Notes: a model not told the origin generated them from the letters alone. A DNA stretch of 64,000 nt from Maridesulfovibrio ferrireducens (GCF_016342405.1 NZ_JAEINN010000002.1:332133-396132); one strand, 5' to 3'. Shown: positions 1 through 8,764, counted from the stretch's first letter. A program made the numbers and translations.

Positions 1-428
1 TCGCGGGTGAGTTTGCCTGTCGCCAGTGATTTTTCAATTAGAAAATTCCGGTTATCATTTATTGTTCGGGAAATTTTAAAAGGCTCAAGCAGCAGGTCTC
101 GTACTTTCATAGCTGGATTCAAGCTTGCTGTTGCATCTTGCGGGATCATTTGAGTGTCATTGCGAAAAAATGTTTTTTTATTATTACTGAAAATATTCTT
201 TCCATTGCAATACACAGTTCCGCTTGATGGTTTTTCCGCACCAAGAATAATTCTTCCGATGGTTGTTTTCCCTGATCCAGATTCCCCTATTATTGCTAGA
301 CATTTGTTTTGTGATAGAGAAAAAGAAACGTCTTTCAGGGCTTGATTTTGAGTTCGGCGTATGAGTCCTGTTGTAAAATTTTTTCCGATATCTTCCACTC
401 TAAGTATTTCTTCAGCTATCTGGGACAT
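1..428 (-). CDS. Peptide/nickel ABC transporter ATP-binding protein (DppF/OppF type), partial
   Basis: Second ATPase of a peptide/nickel-type importer; the 3' end lies outside the window, so only about 142 residues are visible. The start ATG at 428 lies inside the last codons of the preceding ATPase gene (13-base overlap), which implies translational coupling. I see a Walker A motif (GESGSGKTT) and an intact Q-loop region (MIPQDATASLNP). The Walker B and signature motifs would lie beyond the edge. It is the last visible gene of a minus-strand operon with SBP, two permeases and the DppD-like ATPase. It would energise import at the inner membrane together with its partner. The substrate cannot be told from this fragment. 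Confidence 0.88.
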   Translation of the reverse strand, partial: MSQIAEEILRVEDIGKNFTTGLIRRTQNQALKDVSFSLSQNKCLAIIGESGSGKTTIGRIILGAEKPSSGTVYCNGKNIFSNNKKTFFRNDTQMIPQDATASLNPAMKVRDLLLEPFKISRTINDNRNFLIEKSLATGKLTR

Positions 429-1345
429 CGCACACCATTCTTCATTAGCGGCTTTTGGGTTGAACACAATTTTTCAGCTTCAGGGCAGCGAGGGTGAAAA
501 CGGCATCCTTCGGGGGGACACGTGAGCGGAGGAGGACTGCCTCCGATGGGGCGGAACCTGTTATGATCAAAGGTCTTCATCAAGGCTTGCACGTATGGAT
601 GGCGGGGAGAGTTGAACACCTTGTGCAACGATCCTGTTTCAACAATCTGTCCAGCGTACATTGCCGCAACATTTCCACAAAGTTCCGAAGCAACATCCAG
701 ATCATGAGTAATGAGCAGCAGTGATGAGGATAATTCGTTTACGACATCTTGAATAAGCTCAATAATTTGTATCTGCACTGTTGGATCAAGGGCTGTAGTA
801 GGTTCATCCGCAATCAGCAGTTTGGGCTTGGCTGCGAGGGCCATCGCGATCATTACGCGTTGAAGCATACCTCCCGAAAACTGATGCGGAAATTGGCGTG
901 CCCGTTTTTTGGGATCAGAAACACCAGTTCTGGCGAGTAGCTCTTCTGATGCATTACGTGCTTGTTTTCTGGTGAATCCCTGCCGTTTGATTACCTCAGA
1001 AATCTGGTCTCCAACACTCATAACCGGGTTAAGACAAGATGCCGGAGTTTCAAATATTATGGCTATATCTTTGCCGCGGATCTGTCTTATTTCGGCAGGT
1101 TTGAGATCAAGTAAGTTTTTGTTATTAAACAGTACTTCCCCTTCGATAACCGCTGATGACGGCAGGAGGTTCAGTATAGACAAGGCTGCTACAGTCTTGC
1201 CGCAACCGGATTCGCCGAGCAGGCAGCAGTGATCGAACCTGCCGATAGAAAGATTAAAATCATCAACAACCGATACAACTCCTGCTTCCGATGGAAATTT
1301 TATTGAAAGATCCTTTATTTCAAGAAGCGGGGAAGGATTTTTCAT
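416..1345 (-). CDS. Peptide/nickel ABC transporter ATP-binding protein (DppD/OppD type)
   Basis: First ATPase of the importer, 309 residues, normal for the family. Walker A GESGCGKT is at about 44-51, the signature is FSGGM, Walker B is LLIADEP with a following D-loop, and the H-loop is LLITHD. The C-terminal Cys-rich tail (CRFHPRCPEAEKLC) is the usual oligopeptide/dipeptide ATPase extension. Oddity: the Q-loop reads IIFETP where the family normally has FQDP or FQEP, so the Gln that contacts the gamma-phosphate and the permease is a Glu. The start ATG overlaps the upstream permease stop by one base (TAATG). Function as an ATPase is well supported; transported substrate unknown. Confidence 0.92.
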   Translation of the reverse strand: MKNPSPLLEIKDLSIKFPSEAGVVSVVDDFNLSIGRFDHCCLLGESGCGKTVAALSILNLLPSSAVIEGEVLFNNKNLLDLKPAEIRQIRGKDIAIIFETPASCLNPVMSVGDQISEVIKRQGFTRKQARNASEELLARTGVSDPKKRARQFPHQFSGGMLQRVMIAMALAAKPKLLIADEPTTALDPTVQIQIIELIQDVVNELSSSLLLITHDLDVASELCGNVAAMYAGQIVETGSLHKVFNSPRHPYVQALMKTFDHNRFRPIGGSPPPLTCPPEGCRFHPRCPEAEKLCSTQKPLMKNGVRCPR

Positions 1346-2196
1346 TAGATTTCCTCCAGCTGAGGGGACGAAAGAGCTTTCTTATAACAATGCGGATCAA
1401 GCATATCCCTTAACCCTTCACCCGCCAGAGTAAATCCCATTGCAGAAACAGCAAGGCAGAGTCCTGCGATAAGGGGGATGTGAGGAGCTATTGCTAGTGT
1501 TGGGAGCCCCTTGCTCATCATTGTTCCCCATTCCGGTGTGGGGGGCTGTATGCCAAGCCCCAGAAATCCAAGGCCTGCTATGGCAGTTACTTTTCCACTG
1601 ACACCTATAGTTGCAATTGTAGTTATCTGGGGCCAAAGCTCAGGAAGGACGCAAGTCCTTATGATATATATTCTTCCTGCTCCCATTGCCCGCACTGTTT
1701 CTACATGGAGGCCGTTCATGGCTGTACGTGTAATACTGCGGGCAACCCGTGCGAATTTGGGCCATCCGGGGATAGAAATTGCCAGTATGAGTCCTGTTAA
1801 TCCCGGCCCTGTAATAGCAATGCACAATAGTGCTGCGACAATTCCCGGAAAGGCAAAGAAACAATCGGTTATGCGCATAATCAACCCGTCAAGTCTTGGA
1901 AAACATCCTGCTATTACTCCTACCGCCATTCCTACCAGTGAAGTGATTATTGTAACTGTCAACGCAAGTCCTATAGAAGGACGAATAGCGTAAATAAGTC
2001 TGCTGGCTACACATCTGCCTAGATAGTCGGTTCCGAGGGGATAGGTTGAGTCCGGTCCTTTCAGGCGATGCCTAAGATTTTGCTCCAATGGATTATTGGG
2101 AACAATCTCAGGTGCTGCAATACCTGCTGCCACGATTGTTGAAATTATGAGTAGTCCTAGAATGAATGACTTGCTGATGAAGCGAGGCTTAAACAT
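1345..2196 (-). CDS. Peptide/nickel ABC transporter permease (DppC type)
   Basis: Inner-membrane permease of about 283 residues with an N-terminal transmembrane helix followed by the binding-protein-dependent transport domain. The cytoplasmic EAA-like loop is visible (ETVRAMGAGRIYIIRTCVLP). I prefer the ATG at 2196, preceded by AAGGA at a good distance, over the longer TTG start at 2211. That ATG overlaps the stop of the upstream permease gene by eight bases. It would form the channel heterodimer with the DppB-like protein and dock the two ATPases. Family assignment is firm; substrate is not shown by the sequence. Confidence 0.9.
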   Translation of the reverse strand: MFKPRFISKSFILGLLIISTIVAAGIAAPEIVPNNPLEQNLRHRLKGPDSTYPLGTDYLGRCVASRLIYAIRPSIGLALTVTIITSLVGMAVGVIAGCFPRLDGLIMRITDCFFAFPGIVAALLCIAITGPGLTGLILAISIPGWPKFARVARSITRTAMNGLHVETVRAMGAGRIYIIRTCVLPELWPQITTIATIGVSGKVTAIAGLGFLGLGIQPPTPEWGTMMSKGLPTLAIAPHIPLIAGLCLAVSAMGFTLAGEGLRDMLDPHCYKKALSSPQLEEI

Positions 2197-3139
2197 TGGC
2201 AGTTCCTTCAATTCTTGGGTCCAGTAACAGGTTTAAAAGATCCGTGATAATTATGATCAGTACGTAAGCAGTTCCGATGGTAAGAATGCAGCCTTGCACT
2301 ACGAATATATCGCGGGAACGAACCGATTCTACAAGCAGCCGTCCCAGACCGGGCCAGAGAAATATTGATTCAACAACGACAGCTCCCCCGACCATATGTC
2401 CGGCCTGAGCCCCCATGTAATGCAGTACTGGCGGAAATGCATTTTTCAGTGCGTGTCGGCCGATGATTGCAGTTTCACTTAAACCTTTTGCTCTTGCTGT
2501 TAGAATATATTTACCCCGCAGACTTTGCAGCATTGAGGTTCGCATCAGGCGGGCTGTAATAGAAGAGTTGATCAGGGCCAGCGAGGCCGCCGGAAGTATA
2601 AGGTTATACCAGTGCCCGTATCCTGCAACGGGAACAAGGTGTAGGTGTAGTGAAAATATAAAGATAAAAATCACAGCAAGAAAAAAATCAGGTATTGACG
2701 ATAATACAAGCGAAACTCCCAGCGCGATTTTATCTATTGTTTTTCCGGCATGCACTGCCGCCGCCGTTCCCAGTGGAATGGCGATCAATGCTGTAAGCAG
2801 TATTGCGGTGGAAGCAAGGAGCAGTGAAGGGATTATTGCCTGTGCTACTTCGGTTGTAACCGCCTGCCCTGATTGAATTGAGTATCCAAGATCCCCTTTT
2901 AATGCTCGTCCCAGCCAGCAGACATACTGGACAGTAATGGAGCTGTTGTAACCCAATTCCTCCCTCATTTGCATAACAGCTTCTTGAGGCGGGGATTCTG
3001 TTTCCATCAAATGGACGAGTGCAATTTCAGCAGGGTCGCCTGGAAACATTGCCAGAGACAGGAAGGCTGCGACGCTGACCCCGAAAAGTACGGGAATCAA
3101 CGTCGCAACTCTAAGAATAGCTGATTTAAAAATAAACAC
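2189..3139 (-). CDS. Peptide/nickel ABC transporter permease (DppB type)
   Basis: Inner-membrane permease of 316 residues, typical length. The N-terminal helix is followed by a conserved periplasmic stretch and the EAA loop (ILTARAKGLSETAIIGRHAL), and the C-terminus ends with the usual LLLDPRI motif of DppB/NikB proteins. The start is a GTG at 3139, 11 bases after the end of the binding-protein gene, so the two are in one operon. It pairs with the DppC-like permease. The ribosome-binding site is weak, which would fit coupled translation from the upstream gene. Confidence 0.9.
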   Translation of the reverse strand: MFIFKSAILRVATLIPVLFGVSVAAFLSLAMFPGDPAEIALVHLMETESPPQEAVMQMREELGYNSSITVQYVCWLGRALKGDLGYSIQSGQAVTTEVAQAIIPSLLLASTAILLTALIAIPLGTAAAVHAGKTIDKIALGVSLVLSSIPDFFLAVIFIFIFSLHLHLVPVAGYGHWYNLILPAASLALINSSITARLMRTSMLQSLRGKYILTARAKGLSETAIIGRHALKNAFPPVLHYMGAQAGHMVGGAVVVESIFLWPGLGRLLVESVRSRDIFVVQGCILTIGTAYVLIIIITDLLNLLLDPRIEGTANV

Positions 3140-3150
3140 AGAGCTACTGT

Positions 3151-4686
3151 CTAATTCAGTTCAATTCTTTCAAGATGAAAGCACTGCTCAACAGGATGCA
3201 TAACATATCCTTTAACATTAGGTCCTACTGCATCTATATTGGTATAGTAATTCAGATATGCCATTGGAGCATCTTCAAGTAGGATAGTCTGAATCTTGTC
3301 ATAGATCTTTTTGCGTTTGTCAGTATCAAATTCGTGGCGTCCCTGATTTAAAAGTTTATCAACTTCAGGGTTGTTGTAATGATATGCACCCCATCCCGGA
3401 TTTACTGTGAGAGTGGAGAAGTAGTCGGCATTGAGATTGTAATCAGGGTCTGAAACAAAAAACAGATTGCGTCCTACAAGGAACATTCCGAATTCGCCAC
3501 TATCACGAATCTTTTTGGCTGCATCCGATTGTACAACAACAAGATTAGTCTTGATACCGACTTTCTGAAGCTGGCTCTGCATTACTTCCGCAGTTGGAGG
3601 AAGAGTTGCCCTTTCAGTGTAGGTGACAAGTTTAACTTCGAATGGAATTCCGTTTTTATCGAGTATTCCGTCTCCGTCGGTATCTTTCCAACCTGCTTCT
3701 GCAAGAAGCTCTTTCGCTTTTTCCGGTGAATATGGGAAACCTTTAAGCTTCGTGTTTGCCCAGAAAATTACCGGAGGAAACAATGAAATTGCCGGTTCTC
3801 CGATGCCTTCTAGCACGTAATCAACAAGGTCTTGACGGTTGATGGCATAGTTTACCGCGAGTCTTACTTTTTTATCTGTGAAGGGACCCTTTTCAAGGTT
3901 GAATCCGACAATGCGTGTGCGTCCGATAGGCTTGGTCAGGATCTTTTTGCCGTAGCTCTTGAGAGATTCAATTGCCTCAGGAGGCATAATTTGTGCAATA
4001 TCAAGCTCTCCTGATTTCATCATGGCTGTGCGGGTCATTGCATCCGGAATACCTTTGTAAATTACCTTATCAACCTTTGCTTTCAGCGGTCCCCAGTATT
4101 CGTCAAACCTTTTGGTTGTCATGTAATCTTTGAGTTTGCATGATTCAAAAGCAAACGGTCCGGTGCCGATAGGTTTGATCACTTTTCCGTTTGCATCAAA
4201 AGAAGAGGGGGCCAATGCAGATGCTTCACCTTTAGAAAGATATGCAGGGAGCGGAGCAAACGGTTTGGATGTTTTGATTTTTAATACAAGTTCATTTTCA
4301 GCTGTAATTGATTCAATGGGGATAGATTTCAAAAGAGATCCGACTTTCATGAGCCTCTTCAGATTATCCACCATTATTGAAGCTGTTAAAAGTGTTCCAT
4401 CGTGAAATTTTACACCTTTTCTTAGATTGAATGTCCATGTCAGCTTGTCGTCAGAAATAGACCATTTTTCAGCTAGAAGCGGTGTGAATTTAAGATTGAA
4501 GTCCACCCCTAACATAGATTCAGTTATGCCTATTCTTTGGAAAACGTAGCCGGACTTGTGGACATCCAATGTTTTGGGGCCCCACGGAGAACCGACTCTA
4601 AGCGTTCCTCCATCAGCATACGCCGATGCGGCAATTAAGATTAGTAGAGCTGTAAGTAAAATTGATTTTAAATTAATACATTTCAT
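3151..4686 (-). CDS. Periplasmic peptide/nickel-type substrate-binding protein (SBP family 5)
   Basis: First gene of the importer operon, 511 residues. I chose the ATG at 4686, which follows AAGGAGAT at good spacing and begins a clear signal peptide ending in ASAYA; an upstream in-frame start would put 36 unlikely residues ahead of it. The mature protein shows the family-5 hallmarks: WTFNLRKGVKFHDGT near the N-terminus, the PIGTGPF motif, and VRLAVNYAINRQ in the second lobe. Such proteins deliver peptides, nickel or metallophores to the permeases. The divergent methyltransferase could hint at a metal or metallophore role, but that is speculation. Confidence 0.9.
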   Translation of the reverse strand: MKCINLKSILLTALLILIAASAYADGGTLRVGSPWGPKTLDVHKSGYVFQRIGITESMLGVDFNLKFTPLLAEKWSISDDKLTWTFNLRKGVKFHDGTLLTASIMVDNLKRLMKVGSLLKSIPIESITAENELVLKIKTSKPFAPLPAYLSKGEASALAPSSFDANGKVIKPIGTGPFAFESCKLKDYMTTKRFDEYWGPLKAKVDKVIYKGIPDAMTRTAMMKSGELDIAQIMPPEAIESLKSYGKKILTKPIGRTRIVGFNLEKGPFTDKKVRLAVNYAINRQDLVDYVLEGIGEPAISLFPPVIFWANTKLKGFPYSPEKAKELLAEAGWKDTDGDGILDKNGIPFEVKLVTYTERATLPPTAEVMQSQLQKVGIKTNLVVVQSDAAKKIRDSGEFGMFLVGRNLFFVSDPDYNLNADYFSTLTVNPGWGAYHYNNPEVDKLLNQGRHEFDTDKRKKIYDKIQTILLEDAPMAYLNYYTNIDAVGPNVKGYVMHPVEQCFHLERIELN

Positions 4687-4800
4687 CTGGGCTATCTCCT
4701 TAAAAAATTGCTTTGACAGTGGCACGATATTTAAATTAATAAAATTTATCAAGTAATAAGTCTTTATTTTTATATACTTAATTAAAGGGAGCAAGAACCA
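4687..4800. promoter_or_regulatory. Divergent promoter region, transporter operon and methyltransferase
   Basis: This 114-base, strongly AT-rich gap separates two head-to-head genes, so both promoters should lie here. I cannot point to a clear operator; no Fur- or NikR-like palindrome is obvious. AAAGGGAG near 4786-4794 is the ribosome-binding site of the methyltransferase gene. Confidence 0.5.
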
Positions 4801-5622
4801 ATGAACGAAGTCAAGTTACAGGATGTCGACTGGGTTAAAGAGTGGCGTGAAAATATGAGCCAAATGAATGAAATCAGTAGTGTTGATTACTGGAATGGTC
4901 GTGCCGATGACTATGACGACTTTATCTGCACATCAGAATTTTCTTATGGATATGAAATTGTAAAGATATTGGAAGAGAATGAAGTTGTCAGGCCGGACTT
5001 ATCCGTGCTTGAAATTGCGTCCGGTGTCGGGGCCGTCACAATTCCGCTTGCACGAAAAGCTTTGAAAGTAACCGGTATTGAACCTGCTCAGGAAATGGCT
5101 GCAAGGTTGGCGAAGAACTCCAAAGCGGCTGGAGTTGATAATATTGAGGTGAAACTTATGACCGGGCAGGAGTATGCAGAAGGTGTCCAGTCAGCAGATC
5201 ACGGGTTGAGCCTTTTATGTCATGCTTCATGGCAGTTTCCTGAGATAGCCGAGATTGCATCGATGATGGAGAACGGGAGCAGCGAATGGTGCTGCATTTG
5301 CGATACTGCGCTCAACCGTAATTCAGAAAGTGCAAAATTACAGAAAGAATTAGGTGTTGTTTCAAGCTCATTTGACAGGGTAGAAGGTCTTTATAACGGC
5401 CTTAAGGTGTTAGATCGAAAGCCTGAAATAAAATCCTTTGATTACATCATGAGAAGGTCTGTTGATTCAGCATACAGTATGCTCACCAAAGTGTTAACTA
5501 AACAGCGGGTTCCCACTGAGAACGATATCAAATTGATTAATGATCATATCGAACGACATTCCGACGAGGGTGTTTATAATGAACCGGGTAAGATGAGTGT
5601 AATTTGGTGGCGTAAGGAATAG
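4801..5622 (+). CDS. Class I SAM-dependent methyltransferase
   Basis: Predicted cytoplasmic methyltransferase of 273 residues. The SAM-binding motif I is clear at about 69-83 (VLEIASGVGAVTIPL), followed by the acidic strand-2 end GIEP that should hold the ribose. A C-terminal part of about 100 residues after the Rossmann core is poorly conserved and may bind the substrate. It is transcribed away from the peptide/nickel transporter operon with only 114 bases between them, so shared regulation and a role in making or modifying the imported ligand are possible. No substrate can be named. Confidence 0.85.
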   Translation: MNEVKLQDVDWVKEWRENMSQMNEISSVDYWNGRADDYDDFICTSEFSYGYEIVKILEENEVVRPDLSVLEIASGVGAVTIPLARKALKVTGIEPAQEMAARLAKNSKAAGVDNIEVKLMTGQEYAEGVQSADHGLSLLCHASWQFPEIAEIASMMENGSSEWCCICDTALNRNSESAKLQKELGVVSSSFDRVEGLYNGLKVLDRKPEIKSFDYIMRRSVDSAYSMLTKVLTKQRVPTENDIKLINDHIERHSDEGVYNEPGKMSVIWWRKE

Positions 5623-5723
5623 AAGTTTAAAGGAGAGACTTTACAAAATAGATATTATGCTGTTTCTTAATAATTATATGCTGCGTGTAACGTATTTTAT
5701 TTTATATAGGGGGCATTTAATTA

Positions 5724-6206
5724 ATGAAATATATTATTGAAGAAATTCAAGAAGTTCATGATAGTGATGTTTGCCGAATCATCAAAAAAGTTGGTGCAGA
5801 GTATGGCGCCATTGGTGATGGTTTTGGTCCTTCAGATCCAGAAGTATCCTCAATGAGCAAGTATTATAAGGATGAGAACAAAAGTGTTTATTTAGTTGCG
5901 ACCATTGAGGGAACTGTTGTGGGAGGCAGTGGAATTGCACCATTTAACAATAGTTCCGATGTGTGTGAATTACGCAAATTATTTTTACTGCCGGAAAGCC
6001 GCGGTTTAGGTCTTGGTAAAGATTTGACACTTCGGTGTTTAAGTTTTGCTCGTTCCAAAGGCTATAAGCAATGTTATTTAGACACACTTTCCTGTATGAA
6101 ATCAGCAATAGTACTTTATGAAAACCTTGGTTTCACACACTTGAAGGAACCTCTTGATGGTACCATTCATGGAGGCTGTGATGTCTGGATGTTAAAAGAA
6201 CTATGA
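5724..6206 (+). CDS. GNAT family N-acetyltransferase
   Basis: Cytoplasmic acetyl-CoA-dependent acyltransferase, 160 residues, a full single GNAT domain. The acetyl-CoA loop is visible as RGLGLG after LRKLFLLPES, with beta-4 ahead of it. The C-terminal YENLGF element is typical of motif B. The start follows ATAGGGGG. The gene stands alone: 101 bases from the methyltransferase and closed by a strong terminator. The acceptor substrate is unknown; amino acids, small amines or a protein N-terminus are all possible for this family. Confidence 0.88.
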   Translation: MKYIIEEIQEVHDSDVCRIIKKVGAEYGAIGDGFGPSDPEVSSMSKYYKDENKSVYLVATIEGTVVGGSGIAPFNNSSDVCELRKLFLLPESRGLGLGKDLTLRCLSFARSKGYKQCYLDTLSCMKSAIVLYENLGFTHLKEPLDGTIHGGCDVWMLKEL

Positions 6207-6224
6207 ATCCCTTCCAAAAAAAAG

Positions 6225-6262
6225 ATACCCCCTTGCAATTCTTATAAAAAGCAAGGGGGTAT
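6225..6262. terminator. Bidirectional intrinsic terminator
   Basis: A perfect 12-bp stem (ATACCCCCTTGC with its complement) and a 14-base loop sit between convergent genes. An A-run precedes it and a T-rich stretch follows, so it can stop transcription of both the GNAT gene and the nitrilase gene. Confidence 0.9.
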
Positions 6263-6281
6263 TTAATATTGTAATTCTTCC

Positions 6282-7397
6282 TTATTGTTCGCGACCGATT
6301 TCTTTTCCGTCTTTAAATGTGGGGTATGTCCAGCCCCCGGGCAGATTGGCTTTAGGGGCTGTGAGCGGCGCGTATAAATCCGGGCGTCTGTCCCTGAGGT
6401 AATTATACTTGGGTGCGGGGTGGGTCATGCCGTAGTATTCCGGGATGCAATCCGATATCAACAGGGTGTCCTGCTGGTGTCCCGCTCCGATGATCACATC
6501 TCCGTGGGGACTGATGATGATGCTGTTGCCGCGATAATGCCATTCATCATTTCCGCGTTTTTCATAACCAGCGCGATTGGCGTAAGCGAAAAATACGTTG
6601 TTTGCGTAAGCATATGCGGGAAGCATCACGGTGGAAATGTCGGGGTAGGGGACAGCACTTCGTTTGCCGTTGGGCAGTCTGTAGTAGCAATCCGCAGCAG
6701 TAGGCCCGACAATGAGTTTGGCGCCATTGAGAGCAAGGATTCGTGAGAGTTCCGGGAATTCATTTTCATAGCAATTCAGGACGCCTACGGGAAAACCGAA
6801 GGTTTTGAACACTGGCGGAGGTTCACTGCCGAAGGACCAGTTATCACGTTCCTGCTGTCCGTATAGGTGCGTTTTTTTGTAACTGGTCGCTAATTCGCCT
6901 TTTTCATTGATAACGGCGATTGAATCGAAATATAGAAATCCGTTTTTGGTTTTGACCTTCTCGGCGTATGGGACGAGCATCGCCATATTCAACTTGGCGG
7001 CGATTTTTTTGGCTCGGGTGATGCTGGGACCGTCAGAAAATTCTGCCACCTTTTTTGCTTCATCAGGGCTCAGAGTGTAACCGGTCACGTAGAGTTCCGG
7101 AAAAGCCAGAAGCTGAACTCCTTGATTTTTAGCCATCTGTGCAACCTTTTCCAAGCGATTCATGTTCTTGAGACTTGCGCCGTGGCCGTAGTCGGCTTGA
7201 GCTTGATAAATGCCCAGTCGGAGTCCTTTACCTTTAGGCGGCAGGGTTTGATAGACCGAACTCTGAACTTTCAGCTTGCGATAGCCGTCCAATACGGTCT
7301 GGTTATAATCCGGGGTGCAGCAGTCAGGAGTGGGGGCACCGGCAAACGCTACGATCGGCAACAGCATAGATAAGAATAAGGCGATAAGAGTCTTCAT
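6282..7397 (-). CDS. Secreted nitrilase-superfamily (carbon-nitrogen) hydrolase
   Basis: Exported hydrolase of 371 residues; the signal peptide ends near AFAGA. The Glu-Lys-Cys triad of the superfamily is present: Glu101 in AFPELYVTGY, Lys175 in YKKTHL and Cys209 in VLNCYENEFPE. The family cleaves nitriles or amides. Most members are cytoplasmic, so a periplasmic form is less usual and suggests processing of an external amide or N-acyl compound. GGAG precedes the start. A later YRGNSIIISPHGDVI segment is the usual final beta strand region of the fold. It stands alone between a terminator and a decayed region. Exact substrate unknown. Confidence 0.88.
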   Translation of the reverse strand: MKTLIALFLSMLLPIVAFAGAPTPDCCTPDYNQTVLDGYRKLKVQSSVYQTLPPKGKGLRLGIYQAQADYGHGASLKNMNRLEKVAQMAKNQGVQLLAFPELYVTGYTLSPDEAKKVAEFSDGPSITRAKKIAAKLNMAMLVPYAEKVKTKNGFLYFDSIAVINEKGELATSYKKTHLYGQQERDNWSFGSEPPPVFKTFGFPVGVLNCYENEFPELSRILALNGAKLIVGPTAADCYYRLPNGKRSAVPYPDISTVMLPAYAYANNVFFAYANRAGYEKRGNDEWHYRGNSIIISPHGDVIIGAGHQQDTLLISDCIPEYYGMTHPAPKYNYLRDRRPDLYAPLTAPKANLPGGWTYPTFKDGKEIGREQ

Positions 7398-7475
7398 AGA
7401 TTCGTCTCCATCGTTATTGGTGGACGGGGGATTTGCCTGCCCTCCAGATAATATACAGATTCTCTTATTATATGC

Positions 7476-7511
7476 ACTTTAATCGAGCTGTTTGTCCAGC
7501 TCGATTAAAGT
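7476..7511. terminator. Perfect 15-bp hairpin
   Basis: ACTTTAATCGAGCTG is followed by a six-base loop and the exact complement. No strong T-run follows on either strand, so it may be a terminator, a small-RNA fold or a remnant of a mobile element. It lies in the roughly 350-base gap 7398-7750. Confidence 0.6.
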
Positions 7512-7530
7512 CGACGATCCGGACATCAGT

Positions 7531-7660
7531 CTATTCCGTTTTAAGTTTTTCGACTGCTTCGGAGAGGTGCTTATGCCAAATTTTGCGGAAATCAGCGTGT
7601 TCGAGAGAGCCTTCCCGCTCTGCTTTTAGGATAAAGACATCGTTGGCAGGTCCCCTGGCT
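7531..7660 (-). pseudogene. Decayed C-terminal coding remnant, family unknown
   Basis: A minus-strand frame of about 40 codons ends at 7531 and has coding-like composition (EREGSLEHADFRKIWHKHL). It has no start codon: an in-frame stop lies just upstream, and the preceding stretch reads better in another frame. I take it as the 3' end of a frameshifted gene. I do not recognise the family. Confidence 0.35.
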
Positions 7661-7750
7661 TACGAGTCTTGAACGATTCTTCCAGTCTTCCCAGTTTCCC
7701 AGTGACTATTTGAAATGAAAAATCGTCTCGTCGTTTACATGCCGAAAGAC

Positions 7751-8029
7751 TTATTTCTTCACCCTGCCTCGAGACTTCATACAATCATTATAAGTGCCCA
7801 TTGCTTTGTGGTTGTCTGAAAATTTAACACGATTACTTGTTAACATTCTAGATCCATTGTCATTCTTTGGTCCGATAGGGTGTTGCTGTGCGGTTCTTTT
7901 AGTACAAAATGTCCTGTCTTCATTATACCTTTTTTTTGCCATCTCCGGGTCAGTCATGTTGTGGTTATGCCACGAGGAACAGCCGCCGGGAATTGTCAGC
8001 AATGTTGCAAATATAATAAATTTTTTCAT
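7751..8029 (-). CDS. Small putative lipoprotein
   Basis: A 92-residue protein with a short N-terminal hydrophobic stretch (FIIFATLLTIPGGC) ending in Cys17, which fits a lipoprotein signal although Pro at -3 is unusual for a lipobox. The remainder is hydrophilic, with two further cysteines (Cys42 and Cys83) that could form a disulfide in the periplasm. It is transcribed separately from the next lipoprotein, since a terminator lies between them. No family recognised. Confidence 0.65.
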   Translation of the reverse strand: MKKFIIFATLLTIPGGCSSWHNHNMTDPEMAKKRYNEDRTFCTKRTAQQHPIGPKNDNGSRMLTSNRVKFSDNHKAMGTYNDCMKSRGRVKK

Positions 8030-8053
8030 ATTTTAGCTCCGTTAGGAAAGATA

Positions 8054-8091
8054 AAAAGGCCTAGTTATCAATTACGAGAACTAGGCCTTTT
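8054..8091 (-). terminator. Intrinsic terminator after the 8129-8764 gene
   Basis: A 13-bp perfect stem (AAAAGGCCTAGTT and its complement) with a 12-base loop; read on the minus strand it ends in a T-run. It separates the two lipoprotein genes. Confidence 0.85.
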
Positions 8092-8128
8092 CGTTTTTGC
8101 TAAAATCAAAGGGAATAGCTGATGCTGA

Positions 8129-8764
8129 TTATTTTTCAGCAGGGAGAGTAAAAAGTTTCTGCAAGTAGTCAGTAAGTCCCATGTTTACACCTTGACCGCA
8201 CTGAGCAAAAGGGCATCCCAGTTCGTATGGAACTTCGATAGGTTCCGGAATTCCGGAATATATCACAGCATTCTGATGAGTTTGGTTTTGTTTTATGAGA
8301 AGTTCCACGGCCAAATAGCATGCGTTAGGACTATTTTTTACACGTTCAATTCTAGGAGACCATTTATTGACGACTACTGGGTAATTCCTAAATGAAGGTC
8401 CGTAAGATAATTCATTTGAAAATCCGACTTGTTGTGAGGCTCTGTGAGCAAGCATCTTGGGTGAAATAGAACCGACGCGAGCCTCAATTAGATAATCCAC
8501 TTCGCCATACGGCTGATATTTGTAGCCCATACCGGCTAAAGTTTTAATTGCATTTTGTACAATAGGGAGAACGCCGGTTTTTACTAGTTCCGGGTTGCCG
8601 TTTCCTTTTAACTGAAAAAGAACAACTTTAACGTTAAACGTTCCAAGGGCTGGGGTGAAAGCAGACATCGGTGCGGGGGGAGTTATTGTGCGAGTGGAGC
8701 AGCCGCCCATGCAAATTATAATAAAAAGTGCCAAAAATTTAATCACAGTGAAATTTTTACGCAT
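8129..8764 (-). CDS. Putative outer-membrane lipoprotein, DUF4136-like
   Basis: About 211 residues from the ATG at 8764; a longer TTG start at 8785 adds seven residues ahead of the signal peptide and is less likely. The hydrophobic stretch FLALFIIICMGGC ends at a candidate lipidated Cys. The mature part has the pattern of DUF4136-type lipoproteins (a beta-alpha domain with GMGYKYQ...DYLIEARVG), an assignment made by eye only. A Cys pair near the C-terminus (CPFAQCGQG) stands out. Likely periplasmic-facing and membrane anchored; function unknown. Confidence 0.68.
   Translation of the reverse strand: MRKNFTVIKFLALFIIICMGGCSTRTITPPAPMSAFTPALGTFNVKVVLFQLKGNGNPELVKTGVLPIVQNAIKTLAGMGYKYQPYGEVDYLIEARVGSISPKMLAHRASQQVGFSNELSYGPSFRNYPVVVNKWSPRIERVKNSPNACYLAVELLIKQNQTHQNAVIYSGIPEPIEVPYELGCPFAQCGQGVNMGLTDYLQKLFTLPAEK

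Noticed and set aside
1511..1993. 160-codon plus-strand frame within the transporter operon
   Set aside because: Antisense to the strongly supported DppC-like permease; no start signal.
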